Source of the DNA: Alphaproteobacteria bacterium
GTDB taxonomy: Bacteria > Pseudomonadota > Alphaproteobacteria > SMXQ01
Direction: 5' to 3'
Assembly (NCBI GenBank): GCA_009380075.1
Contig: WHSO01000022.1
Span: 1 to 45,698 of the forward strand
Length of the DNA: 45,698 bases
The notes under the pieces are model-generated. The model was given only the letters and a program-made list of their open reading frames with translations. It was not told where the DNA came from and did no database searches. The translations under genes were made by a program, and so were the position numbers. Shown here piece after piece: positions 24,542 to 32,778 of this stretch; the stretch's first letter is position 1, and every line of letters begins with the position of its first letter.

Positions 24542-25417
24542 ATGGAACTGGTCGCGACCCCGCAGCATCCGCTTTTCGCCGCGCGTATTTCGGGAATTGA
24601 TATCCGCTGTCCCGTCAGCCCGGCGCAATGCCGGGAGATCGTCCGACTGATGGACCGTTACGCCGTATGCGCGATCGGGCACGACGGCCCGCCGACCAAC
24701 GAGGAGCAGATCGCCTTCTCCGTGCTTCTCGGGCCGATGGACCGGGGCCGGTCACCGAAGATCGAGGGCACCGGCATCCGCATCCCCCACAACGAGATCG
24801 TGGACCAGAGCAACCTTGACCAGGATGGTGTGATCTATGAAGAGGGCGACCGCCGCCTCCTGTTCAAGCGCGCTAATCGACTCTGGCACACGGATATGTC
24901 GTTCCGCCAGGTGCGCGCGACCTATTCACTGCTCTCCGCCCATGTCGTCCCGTCCGCCGGCGGAAACACGGAATTCGTCGACATGCGCGCGGTCTATGAC
25001 GCGCTTCCCGAAAGCACCCGATCGCGCCTGGACGGGCTGGTCGCCGAGCATTCCTACTGGTATTCGCGCAGTCTCGGTGGCGGTCCCGCGCCTACCGATG
25101 CCGAGCGCGCCTCACGCCCTCCGGCCCGGCACGCGCTCGTGCATGTGTGCCCCGGCTCCGGTCGCAAGTCGCTCTATATCGCGTCGCACATTTCGGGAAT
25201 CGTGGGCTGGCGGGAAGACGAGGCATGTGCGCTGATCGATGAGCTCATGGCCTTTGCGACCCAGCCGCGGTTCATCTACAGCCACGACTGGCGCGTCGGC
25301 GACGTCGTGATCTGGGACAACCTGGCGACGATCCACCGCGCAACGCCTTTCGACGATACCCGTTACCGTCGCGACATGCGCCGCACCACCTGCCGGGAAA
25401 GGCTCGTCCACTCGTGA
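24542..25417 (+). CDS. TauD/TfdA-family Fe(II)/2-oxoglutarate dioxygenase
   Basis: 291 residues, ATG at 24542 with GAAGGAGCGAGGA upstream. The iron triad is visible: His116 and Asp118 in LWHTDMSF and the distal His265 in ATIHRATPF. Arg276 and Arg280 (DTRYRRDMRRTT) stand 11 and 15 residues after it, as in TauD, to bind 2-oxoglutarate. Members oxidise sulfonates, phenoxyacetates and other carboxylates, often cleaving C-S or C-O bonds. No signal peptide. It is followed at 61 bases by the trypsin-like gene and preceded by the phosphatase; neither explains its substrate. Closer in motif layout to 2,4-D-type (TfdA) enzymes than to clavaminate synthases, but this is not decisive. Confidence 0.92.
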   Translation: MELVATPQHPLFAARISGIDIRCPVSPAQCREIVRLMDRYAVCAIGHDGPPTNEEQIAFSVLLGPMDRGRSPKIEGTGIRIPHNEIVDQSNLDQDGVIYEEGDRRLLFKRANRLWHTDMSFRQVRATYSLLSAHVVPSAGGNTEFVDMRAVYDALPESTRSRLDGLVAEHSYWYSRSLGGGPAPTDAERASRPPARHALVHVCPGSGRKSLYIASHISGIVGWREDEACALIDELMAFATQPRFIYSHDWRVGDVVIWDNLATIHRATPFDDTRYRRDMRRTTCRERLVHS

Positions 25418-25478
25418 GTTGGGATTGGAGCATCCACGAGAACGCGTGCACGCCGCCAAACTAGGGAAACCACGGCCG

Positions 25479-26270
25479 ATGAAGCCCGTGATGGCGCTGG
25501 TGGCGGTGGCCTGCGCCGCGGTAGGCGTCTCCTGCGCCCAGCAGCCCGCGCGCGAGCGAAGCGACGAGCCGCCGCTCGCCGTTGCGTCCATTCCCTTACC
25601 GCCACCGCCGGTTGTCGACTCGCCCCGCGCTCCGCTCAGTGCCATCGGCCGCATCAATCGTCGGCGGGGCGGATTCTGTAGCGGGGTCCTGATTGCGCCC
25701 GACAGGGTGCTGACGACGGCCCACTGCCTGTGGGACGTGGAACTCGGCCGCTGGACCGCCGTCGCTGACCTTCATTTCCAGGCCGGATACCATCTCGGCA
25801 ACGACCTTGCGCACCGCAGGGGTGCGGCGATCGAGTTTCCCGCCGGCATCGAAATGACGAAACGGGGCCTGCCCCGGCGTGCCGTGGATGACTGGGCGAT
25901 CCTGACCCTCGACCATCCCATCGCAATCGAGAGCACCATCCGACCGGTTGAACCGGCGCGCCTCGAAGGTCCACTGCCGCCGCATGGCCTGGGAGGGCTA
26001 CTTCGTGCCGGCTATGGCCCTCGTCAACCTCACGCCCTCGCATCCGCGCGCTGCAGGGCGGTGATCCCGTTCAATCCCTCCGTCCTGCTGCATGACTGTG
26101 GCGCCACCTTTGCCGAAACGGGATTTCCGATCCTCATTGAAACGTCGGAAGGATGGCGGGTGCTGGGATTGCAGATGGTCAGCCTCAACACGGCGGAGGT
26201 CCAGGACGGGCTGGGTATGGTGCTATTGGTCAATGTCCTCGCGGGGCAGCGCCAGACGGTGCGCCGGTAG
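25479..26270 (+). CDS. Trypsin-like (S1) protease-fold protein with Thr in place of the catalytic Ser
   Basis: 263 residues from the ATG at 25479 (AGGGAAA upstream). A signal peptide covers about 1-19, possibly a weak lipobox at Cys19, then a proline-rich linker (PLPPPPVVDSP). The S1 domain starts at about 54: His82 in VLTTAHCLW, Asp138 in DDWAILTL. Cys67/Cys83 and Cys192/Cys207 are placed like the conserved disulfides. At the nucleophile position the usual GDSGGP is AETGFP (212-217), so Thr214 replaces Ser and the oxyanion-hole Gly-Asp is Ala-Glu. It may be an inactive binding protein or an unusual protease. It is an exported, envelope protein. Neighbour genes give no clue. Confidence 0.8.
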   Translation: MKPVMALVAVACAAVGVSCAQQPARERSDEPPLAVASIPLPPPPVVDSPRAPLSAIGRINRRRGGFCSGVLIAPDRVLTTAHCLWDVELGRWTAVADLHFQAGYHLGNDLAHRRGAAIEFPAGIEMTKRGLPRRAVDDWAILTLDHPIAIESTIRPVEPARLEGPLPPHGLGGLLRAGYGPRQPHALASARCRAVIPFNPSVLLHDCGATFAETGFPILIETSEGWRVLGLQMVSLNTAEVQDGLGMVLLVNVLAGQRQTVRR

Positions 26271-26405
26271 CCGGGCAACATCCGGATAGCGGTGCAAGAC
26301 ACGTCCGTGATTGGGGCGCCTGCTCGATGGACACGCTCTTTTCCACGGATGTATGATCATCCCTGACGAAGAAAACGGTCCAAGAACCGGAGCGGGGAGA
26401 AAACG

Positions 26406-27458
26406 ATGGGGGTGAATTTCCCGGCCATCGATGGCGATGGCCACATCCTTGAGCGTCAGGATGAAATCCGGCCCTATCTCGATGACCCCTGGCGCGGGCG
26501 GTCGACTCCGCTGTGGCCGGGCGTCCAGCCCTGGGACGCGCATCTGTCCGGAAAGATCAAGCGGCCCGCGGGATACGGGCACAAGCTCGGCGCAAGGCAG
26601 GGCGCAAAGGAACAGGTCGACGTCTGGCACCGCATTCTCGACGACCACGACATCGAGCAGGCGATCCTTTTCACGACCGGTTCGGGCAACGCCTGCAAGC
26701 TGCAGGAGCGGGCCTTCGCGGCGGCTGTCTCCACCGCCGTCAATCGCCACCTTGCCAACGATTACGTCACCGACCGCCTGCATCCGGTGGGTGTTCTGCC
26801 GCTGCGCGATCCGGACGCCGCCGCGCGGGAGGTCGAGCGCGCCGCCGCCCTCGGCCTTCGTGCGTTCGAAATCCTGACAGATGGGTTGCCGTTCGGGCTT
26901 GGTGATCCGTTCTTCGACCCGGTCTACGAGGCCGCCCAGGCCGCCGATGTCGCGATCTGCATCCACGGCAGCCGCTCCGCGGCGCATGAATGGGGTACGG
27001 ACAAGCTGAGTACGTTTGCCGAGGTCCATTGCTACGGGTTCCCGGCGGGGATGCTGCTCAATTTCACGTCCGTCATGGCCCAGGGCGTGCCGATCCGCTT
27101 CCCGCGACTCAGGCTCGCCTTCCTCGAGATCGGCGCGACCTGGTTGCCCTATTACCTCGACCGCCTGGACGAGCATTGGGAGAAGCGCCACGAAGAGGAA
27201 ATGCCGCATCTCGGCAAGAAGCCGTCGGCGGTATTCCGTGACTCCACCATCAAGGTCTCCATCGAAGGCAAGGAGTCGCTGCTGCGCGAGACCATCAACT
27301 TCGTCGGCGTTGAACACCTGATCTACGCCACGGACATTCCCCATTGGGACGGGGAGTTCCCGGAAAATCTCGAGGAGATCCGCGCCACCAATGTCATCAA
27401 CGACGAGGAGAAGCAGGCCATATTGCGCGAAAACGCAAAGAGCCTTTACGCGCTCTAG
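26406..27458 (+). CDS. Amidohydrolase-2 family protein, copy 3 (divergent)
   Basis: 350 residues, ATG at 26406 after GGGGAGAAAA. The metal motif is FPAIDGDGHILER, another histidine lies in VAICIHGSRS, and the Asp in LIYATDIPHWDGEFPE. This copy lacks the IDADAHVIE...TW signature of the other three and belongs to a different branch of the TIM-barrel decarboxylase/hydrolase family. The phrase FLEIGATWLPYYLDRLDEHW is typical of the family's active-site region (family xEGGxxWxPxLxxRxD). It precedes a TctC receptor by 43 bases, so a linked uptake-decarboxylation step is plausible. Substrate unknown. Confidence 0.87.
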   Translation: MGVNFPAIDGDGHILERQDEIRPYLDDPWRGRSTPLWPGVQPWDAHLSGKIKRPAGYGHKLGARQGAKEQVDVWHRILDDHDIEQAILFTTGSGNACKLQERAFAAAVSTAVNRHLANDYVTDRLHPVGVLPLRDPDAAAREVERAAALGLRAFEILTDGLPFGLGDPFFDPVYEAAQAADVAICIHGSRSAAHEWGTDKLSTFAEVHCYGFPAGMLLNFTSVMAQGVPIRFPRLRLAFLEIGATWLPYYLDRLDEHWEKRHEEEMPHLGKKPSAVFRDSTIKVSIEGKESLLRETINFVGVEHLIYATDIPHWDGEFPENLEEIRATNVINDEEKQAILRENAKSLYAL

Positions 27459-27501
27459 GTCGAAACCCGCGAAGAATCCTGATCATCAATAGGGGGGCAA
27501 C

Positions 27502-28620
27502 ATGCTGAATCGACGCATTCCACTCATCGTCGCCGCTTTGGCTTTTCCGGCGACCGTCCTCGCAAGTGGTACGGCGGTCGCATCGGTCGCGGAATTCTAC
27601 ACCGGGAAGACCGGCACCATCATCGTCAGTTCGGGGGGCGGGAGCTATACCGCGATAGCGCGAATCGTCGCGCCGTACATGACGAAATACCTGCCCGGGA
27701 ATCCCACATTCATCGTGAAGAACATGCCCGGTGCCGGCCACGTTCTGGCGACGAACTTCATGTATCGCCAGGCGCCGAAGGACGGGACCCATATCGCGAC
27801 GGTGGGCAGCGCCATTCCCTTGCATCAGGTGCTTGACGGCAAGGGCGTGCGCTACGACGCGCGCAAGTTCAACTGGCTCGGCACCACGGGAATCTCCAAC
27901 CAGATGGCGATCATCTGGCACAAGGCCGGCGTCAAGACGATCGCCGAAGCCAGGAAGAAGGAAGTCATCGTCGGCGCCACGGGGATCGGAGCCGGTTCGG
28001 TCATCTTTCCCACGATCCTCAACAACCTGATCGGCACGAAATTCAAGATCATCATCGGTTACACCAACGCGAACACCATCGACCTCGCGATGGAACGGGG
28101 CGAAGTGGAATCGCGCCAGAGCTATTCCTACGGTTCTTTCAGGATCAATCACCCGACCTGGGAAAAGGAAGGCAAGGTTCATTTCCTGTACCAAGTCGGA
28201 ACCAGCGTGGATGAAGGTGTGCCCGGCATTCCGCTGATGACCGACCTCGCGGAGAACGACGAGCAGCGCAAGATCCTGCAGCTGATGACGGCGCCGTCCG
28301 TTCTCGGGCGGTCTTATCTGGCGCCGCCCGACCTCCCGGCGGACCGGCTTGCGGCCCTGCGCGAGGCCTTCGCCAAGTCCCTGAGCGACCCCGCGTTCAA
28401 GGCGGAAATGGACAAGCGCGGGCTCGATCTCTATTCGGCATCGTGGGAACGTGTCACTCAGCTCGTGAACAGCATCATCGACACCCCGCCCGATATCGTC
28501 GCCAAGGCGAAAGCCGCGCTCGAAGTGCGCGGCGCGGTGAAATGCCAGGACGTCATGGCATCCGACCCGGACCGCTGCGGCAAGAAAAAGAAGAAGCGGA
28601 AAAAGAAGAAAAAGGAATAG
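27502..28620 (+). CDS. TctC/Bug-family periplasmic solute-binding receptor 4, poly-lysine tail
   Basis: 372 residues, ATG at 27502 after GGGGGG. Signal peptide ends about AVA27|SVAE. Family marks: AEFYTGKTGTIIVSSGGG, GNPTFIVKNMPGAGH, NNLIGTKFKIIIGYTN, AMERGEVESR. Two cysteines flank an acidic-basic stretch near the end (VKCQDVMASDPDRCGK), followed by KKKKKRKKKKKE. The paired cysteines could form a small disulfide loop just ahead of the tail, a feature not in the other copies. Downstream is a hairpin, then the VOC gene. No membrane partner is encoded nearby. Confidence 0.93.
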   Translation: MLNRRIPLIVAALAFPATVLASGTAVASVAEFYTGKTGTIIVSSGGGSYTAIARIVAPYMTKYLPGNPTFIVKNMPGAGHVLATNFMYRQAPKDGTHIATVGSAIPLHQVLDGKGVRYDARKFNWLGTTGISNQMAIIWHKAGVKTIAEARKKEVIVGATGIGAGSVIFPTILNNLIGTKFKIIIGYTNANTIDLAMERGEVESRQSYSYGSFRINHPTWEKEGKVHFLYQVGTSVDEGVPGIPLMTDLAENDEQRKILQLMTAPSVLGRSYLAPPDLPADRLAALREAFAKSLSDPAFKAEMDKRGLDLYSASWERVTQLVNSIIDTPPDIVAKAKAALEVRGAVKCQDVMASDPDRCGKKKKKRKKKKKE

Positions 28621-28627
28621 CCGCCGA

Positions 28628-28669
28628 GGCGGGAATCGCCGGGCAGGCACTTTTCTGCCCCGATTCGCC
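28628..28669 (+). terminator. Hairpin downstream of TctC receptor 4
   Basis: GGGCAG (28641-28646) pairs with CTGCCC (28655-28660) and, beyond a CC bulge, AATCG (28634-28638) pairs with CGATT (28661-28665). A short CCCTTTGATC follows. It starts eight bases after the receptor stop and about 80 bases before the VOC gene, so it probably ends or attenuates the receptor transcript. Confidence 0.5.
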
Positions 28670-28749
28670 CCTTTGATCAGTCCCGCCGGGCGTATAGAGT
28701 AATGGGAACGAATGCCTGTTTGGCGCACGCATCACTATGGGAGGGCCGC

Positions 28750-29154
28750 ATGGCCAAGATACGACATCTCGCGATCAAGACACCCAATCCGCAAAGGCTG
28801 GCGGACTTCTACGAGAGCGCGTTCGAGTTCGAAGTCGTGTTGCGCAGCGAAAGCGGCGCGGTCTACCTGACCGACGGCTATCTCACGCTGGCGCTGCTCA
28901 AGTGCCGGCCCGAGGACTCGCCGCCGGGCATCAATCATTTCGGCATTGCGGTCGAGGATGCGGACGCGGCCTGCCGCAAGCTGGTCGAGCTCGGCCTGCC
29001 GCAGCCGACCGTGCGGCCGTCGAACCGGCCCTACGCCGAATTGCGGGCGATGGACCCGGATGGCAACCTGTTCGACCTCTCGCAGCACGGCTACGACGAA
29101 GAGCAATACCTGCCCGAGCGGGAAGCGGCGCGCAAAAAGGAAAAGGTGGGCTGA
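28750..29154 (+). CDS. VOC-family (glyoxalase/extradiol-dioxygenase fold) protein
   Basis: 134 residues from the ATG at 28750 (GGGAGGG upstream). It has two beta-alpha-beta-beta-beta units, with likely metal ligands His in IRHLAIKT, His in GINHFGIAVED and Asp in MDPDGNLFDLSQHG, where the usual Glu is replaced by Asp. DPDGN is diagnostic. The C-terminus is charged (EREAARKKEKVG). Family members include glyoxalase, fosfomycin-resistance proteins and ring-cleavage dioxygenases, but at this size dimeric and of unknown reaction. It sits between two TctC receptor genes; a role in transforming the imported compound is inferred only. Confidence 0.85.
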   Translation: MAKIRHLAIKTPNPQRLADFYESAFEFEVVLRSESGAVYLTDGYLTLALLKCRPEDSPPGINHFGIAVEDADAACRKLVELGLPQPTVRPSNRPYAELRAMDPDGNLFDLSQHGYDEEQYLPEREAARKKEKVG

Positions 29155-29203
29155 CGGGGCGTCTATCGTCCTGTCGTTCCATTCTGACAAACGGGAGGCT
29201 TCG

Positions 29204-30265
29204 ATGCGCATGATCGCACGCGTGATTGCTGGCGCCATGGCCGTGGCTGTGCTGGCTCTGGCCGTGCCGCAGGCGACGGTCGCCAAGGATTTTTACGAAG
29301 GAAAAAGCCTGACCCTGTTCGCCGGCTATCCGCCGGGGGGCGGTGTCGACAACGAAATGCGCCTAATCGCGCAGTTCTTCGGCAAGTTCATTCCCGGCAA
29401 GCCCAACATCGTCGCCAAGAACATGCCCGGCGCGGGCGGCATGCTGCTGGGCAACTATATGTTCAGCAAGGCCGCGCCCGACGGGCTGACGCTGGGCATG
29501 CCGGGGCGCAGCGGTTTCCTGCTGGCCAACTCCATCGGCCACAAGGGAGCGCAATACGACCTGCGCAAGTTCACCTATGTCGGCAGCGCGGTGAGCACCA
29601 ATTCGATCCTGTGGCTGCGCAAGAGCACGAACATCCGCACGCTGGACGAGTTGAAGAAGGCGAAAAAGGAAATCGTCCTCGGCGGCCTCAATTCGCGTTC
29701 GCAGAACGTGGTGGTACCGCGGGTGCTCAACAAGTATGAAGGCTTTCCCTTCCGCACCGTCTACGGCTATCCCGGGTTCCATGCCGTGCTCATTGCGCTG
29801 GAACGCGGCGAGGTCGACGGGCTGTTCTCCCATGAGGGCTCCATCCAGGGCACGCGTCCGGACATGATCGCTTCGGGCATTGTGGTCCCGATCTTCCAGA
29901 CCTTCCCGATCGAACCCAACCTGCCGGTCATGAGCAGCTTCGTGACCGATCCGCGCGAGCGCGACCTGTTGCGCCTGCTGAACGCCCCCAGCCGCATCGG
30001 CCTGCCCACTCTCGGGCCGCCCGGCATGAACGCCGAGGCGACGAAGATCCTGCGCGCCGCCTTCCAGAAAATGGCGGCCGACAAGACCTTCCGCGAAACC
30101 GCCGACAAGCGTGGCATGCACGTGGCCGACCCGGCGACGGGCGAGGAATTGCAGGCCTTCATCGCGGAAAACCTCGTCTCGGTTCCCGAAGATGTGGTGA
30201 AGGAGTATCTGTCCTATACCGAACGCAAGAAGTCGAAGAAGAAAAAGAAGAAAAAGCAGGAGTAG
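29204..30265 (+). CDS. TctC/Bug-family periplasmic solute-binding receptor 5, poly-lysine tail
   Basis: 353 residues from the ATG at 29204 (CGGGAGG upstream). Signal peptide ends about TVA27|KDFY. Marks: DFYEGKSLTLFAGYPPGGG, GKPNIVAKNMPGAGG, LNKYEGFPFRTVYGYPG, ALERGEVDGL. Compared with receptors 1-4 the ligand loop is altered (PPGGGVDNEMRL), so a different ligand is likely. The tail is RKKSKKKKKKKQE. A strong terminator follows 21 bases downstream, so the receptor and probably the VOC gene form a unit that ends here. Confidence 0.93.
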   Translation: MRMIARVIAGAMAVAVLALAVPQATVAKDFYEGKSLTLFAGYPPGGGVDNEMRLIAQFFGKFIPGKPNIVAKNMPGAGGMLLGNYMFSKAAPDGLTLGMPGRSGFLLANSIGHKGAQYDLRKFTYVGSAVSTNSILWLRKSTNIRTLDELKKAKKEIVLGGLNSRSQNVVVPRVLNKYEGFPFRTVYGYPGFHAVLIALERGEVDGLFSHEGSIQGTRPDMIASGIVVPIFQTFPIEPNLPVMSSFVTDPRERDLLRLLNAPSRIGLPTLGPPGMNAEATKILRAAFQKMAADKTFRETADKRGMHVADPATGEELQAFIAENLVSVPEDVVKEYLSYTERKKSKKKKKKKQE

Positions 30266-30286
30266 CAAGCGGGTTACACACGGAAG

Positions 30287-30311
30287 CGGCGGGGCATGCC
30301 CCGCCGTTTTT
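30287..30311 (+). terminator. Rho-independent terminator after TctC receptor 5
   Basis: CGGCGGGGCA (30287-30296) is followed immediately by its exact complement TGCCCCGCCG (30297-30306), and then five T residues (30307-30311). This is a perfect GC-rich stem with a small loop and a T-run, the clearest intrinsic terminator in the window, 21 bases after the stop codon. Confidence 0.85.
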
Positions 30312-30437
30312 CGTTCCTCGCGGGATGACCCGCTGCGCATGTCGCTTGGTCCGTGCCGGGCCCATGACCTAGTATGGTCGGGACACGCGGGTGATGCGCC
30401 CGCCGAAAAAGAAGAAAAACATCCGGGGGAGACGTCC

Positions 30438-30491
30438 ATGGCCGCAAATCGGCGGCACGATTTCATCGCCGTTGGCGACGTTCGCATCTGA
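30438..30491 (+). CDS. Possible 17-codon leader peptide upstream of the acyl-CoA dehydrogenase
   Basis: ATG at 30438 is preceded by a strong GGGGGAGA ribosome-binding site and encodes 17 residues (MAANRRHDFIAVGDVRI) ending at TGA 30489-30491. The TGA lies in the GAGGG ribosome-binding site of the acyl-CoA dehydrogenase, 10 bases before its ATG, so translation of the two would be coupled. There is no amino-acid run suggesting attenuation. It may be chance; the well-placed ribosome-binding site is the main support. Confidence 0.35.
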   Translation: MAANRRHDFIAVGDVRI

Positions 30492-30501
30492 GGGTTTGGC
30501 G

Positions 30502-31659
30502 ATGGATTTCGACCTCCCTGAAGAAATGCGCCTGTTGCAGAACACCCTGCGGCGTTTCGTTGATGGCGAGCTCATCCCACTCGAAGGCCGGTCCCTCGAC
30601 GGCCAGAAGCTGAAGCCGGAGATCGAGTCGCACCTGGTGGCGCGCGCCAGGGAGCTCGGTCTGTGGCTGATCGACCTGCCCGAGGAATACGGCGGGCAGG
30701 GCCTCGGCCTTCTCGCCCGCGCCGTGGTGTGGTCCGAGCTCGGCCGAACGACGGCGCTGCCGACGCGCCACGTACCGATCCTCGGCCCCGACATCCGTCC
30801 GGTGATGTACTTCCTGAGCGACGAGATGAAGGAACGCTATCTCTATCCCACGGTGCGCGGGGAGCGGCGGTCCTGCTTCGCCCAGACGGAGCCCGACGCC
30901 GGCTCCGACCCGGGGTCGATGCGCACCACGGCAGTGCGTGACGGCGCGGATTACGTCGTCAACGGCGTCAAGCGCTTCATCACCGGCGCCGACGAGGCGG
31001 ACTACATGCTGCTGATGGCGGCGACCGACCGCAGCAAGGGATCGCGTGGCGGCATTTCCTGCTTCATCCTCGACATGGACACGCCGGGCGTGCGGCTCGC
31101 GGGGTTCCACGAGACGATGACGGGGGAACACCCGTGGGAGATCGTGCTCGACAACGTCCGCATCCCCGCGACGCATCTGATCGGGGAGGAGGGCGGGGGG
31201 TTTGCCCTCGGCCAGAAATGGCTCGGCATCGGCCGGGTCAAGCAGGGGGCGCGTGCCTTGGGCGTCACCCGCCGGTGCCTCGAGCTTGCCGCCACCTACG
31301 CCAGGCAGCGCGTGACCTTCGGCAGGCCCCTGGCCGAACGCCAGAGCGTGCAATGGCCCCTCGTGGACAGCTACGTCGCGCTCGAAGCGGCGGAGCTGCT
31401 GGTGTACCGTACGGCATTGAAGTTCGACCGGGGCCTGGACGTTCGCCACGATGCCTTCACGGTGAAGCTCTATTGCACCGAAATGGCGTGGCGGGCGGCG
31501 GAGATGTGCCTCCAGGTGCACGGCGGCATCGGCCTCACCACGGACCTGCCGGTGGAGCGGCTGTGGCGCGACCAGCGCTCTCACCTCATCACCGAAGGTG
31601 CGCCGGAAATCATGCGCATGGTGCTCGCGCGCCATGTGCTCAACCAGTTCGGTTCGTAA
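30502..31659 (+). CDS. Acyl-CoA dehydrogenase family protein
   Basis: 385 residues from ATG 30502 (GAGGG at eight bases), MDFDLPEEMRLLQNTLRRFV. The three-domain acyl-CoA dehydrogenase fold is evident: N-terminal helices, LPEEYGGQGLG, the FAD-binding AQTEPDAGSDPGSMRTTA and GFHETMTGEHPWEIVLDNV, then ARQRVTFGRPLAERQSVQW and CLQVHGGIGLTTDLPVERLW. The catalytic Glu is in LITEGAPEIMRMV. It oxidises an acyl-CoA to the enoyl-CoA, passing electrons to ETF. The neighbouring amidohydrolase, 10 bases on, suggests a shared pathway for a carboxylic acid. An upstream open extension begins at 30391 but lacks a ribosome-binding site. Confidence 0.93.
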   Translation: MDFDLPEEMRLLQNTLRRFVDGELIPLEGRSLDGQKLKPEIESHLVARARELGLWLIDLPEEYGGQGLGLLARAVVWSELGRTTALPTRHVPILGPDIRPVMYFLSDEMKERYLYPTVRGERRSCFAQTEPDAGSDPGSMRTTAVRDGADYVVNGVKRFITGADEADYMLLMAATDRSKGSRGGISCFILDMDTPGVRLAGFHETMTGEHPWEIVLDNVRIPATHLIGEEGGGFALGQKWLGIGRVKQGARALGVTRRCLELAATYARQRVTFGRPLAERQSVQWPLVDSYVALEAAELLVYRTALKFDRGLDVRHDAFTVKLYCTEMAWRAAEMCLQVHGGIGLTTDLPVERLWRDQRSHLITEGAPEIMRMVLARHVLNQFGS

Positions 31660-31669
31660 AGGAGTCCTG

Positions 31670-32719
31670 ATGCGTGCCATAGACGCCGACGCCCATGTGA
31701 TCGAGAGCATGTCCACCTGGGACCTCGTCGCCCGGGAGGCGCCGCGCGACATGCCGATGATCACTCAGCGCGTCTCCGGCCGGGAGATCCTCAACAGCGA
31801 GGGCCACGTCCAGCAGGAGTTCTGGGTCATCAACGGCCGGGTCCACAACCGCGACCGCAACGTCGGAGCGAACACGACCGAGGACTCGCGCGAGATGCGC
31901 GACGTCACCGCCCGGCTGGAGCATATGGACGCGCTGGACATCGAGGTCCAGGTCCTGTTCCCGACCCTGCTGCTGCGGCCGATTGCGGACAACGCGCGCC
32001 TCGATTACATCCTGTGCAAGAGCTACAACCGCTGGCTCGCCGGCATCTGGAAGCAGGGCGGGGGACGCCTGCGCTGGGCGGCCGCGCCGCCGCTGCGGGC
32101 CATGGACAAGCTCGGCGACGAATTGCGCTTCGCCCGGGACAATGGCGCCTGCGCCGTGTTCATGCGGCCGCTCGAATGCGAACTGCCCCTCAGCGACGAG
32201 TATTTCTTTCCGCTCTATGAGCTTGCGAGCGAGCTCGACCTCGCGATCTGCGTGCACCTCGGCAACGGCAGTTTCGCGGTGCACGACTTCTATACGCGCG
32301 ACACCACGTTCACGAAGTTCAAGCTGCCCATGCTGGGCGCGCTCCATTCGCTGCTGATGGCGGAGATCCCGGCGAAATTCCCCAGGCTGCGCTGGGGCGT
32401 CATCGAGGCCAGTTCGGACTGGCTGCCCTTCCTGGTTGCCGACCTGCGCCAGCGCTTCCTCAAGCAGGGCAAGCGCCTGCCGGAGAACGTGCTGGCCGCG
32501 AACCGGGTCTATGTCACCTGCCAGACATACGACGACCTGCCCAACGTGCTGCGGGTGGCGGGGGAAGACAACCTCGTGATCGGCACCGACTACGGCCACG
32601 CCGATTTCTCGAGCGAGATCGAGGCCATCCGCCTGTTGCAGGACAAGGACGGCGTCTCGCGCGACGCCGTGCGGAAGATACTCTGGGACAACGCCAAGGC
32701 GCTTTACGGCCTCGCCTGA
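31670..32719 (+). CDS. Amidohydrolase-2 family protein, copy 4
   Basis: 349 residues from ATG 31670, just after AAGGAG, MRAIDADAHVIESMSTWDLV. It is a clear paralogue of copies 1 and 2: DADAH metal motif, QVLFPTLLLRPI, YNRWLAGIWKQGGGRLRW, a His in LAICVHLGNGS and the Asp in LVIGTDYGHADFSSEIEAI. The start is ten bases after the acyl-CoA dehydrogenase stop. Closest to copy 2 by eye. Function: probable zinc-dependent decarboxylase or hydrolase, substrate unknown. It is followed by the haem-oxygenase-like gene at 59 bases, possibly the same transcript. Confidence 0.86.
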   Translation: MRAIDADAHVIESMSTWDLVAREAPRDMPMITQRVSGREILNSEGHVQQEFWVINGRVHNRDRNVGANTTEDSREMRDVTARLEHMDALDIEVQVLFPTLLLRPIADNARLDYILCKSYNRWLAGIWKQGGGRLRWAAAPPLRAMDKLGDELRFARDNGACAVFMRPLECELPLSDEYFFPLYELASELDLAICVHLGNGSFAVHDFYTRDTTFTKFKLPMLGALHSLLMAEIPAKFPRLRWGVIEASSDWLPFLVADLRQRFLKQGKRLPENVLAANRVYVTCQTYDDLPNVLRVAGEDNLVIGTDYGHADFSSEIEAIRLLQDKDGVSRDAVRKILWDNAKALYGLA

Positions 32720-32778
32720 TCGAATGGATGCAGGATATCGCCCCCGTGACGAGGGGCGGAAACGACTGGAGGGACAAC

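Noticed and set aside
28560-28620. AAG/AAA purine runs at several receptor 3' ends as a DNA repeat family or CRISPR-like element.
   Set aside because: They are in frame, end at the stop codons, differ in sequence and length, and encode the lysine tails; there are no spacers or flanking repeats.
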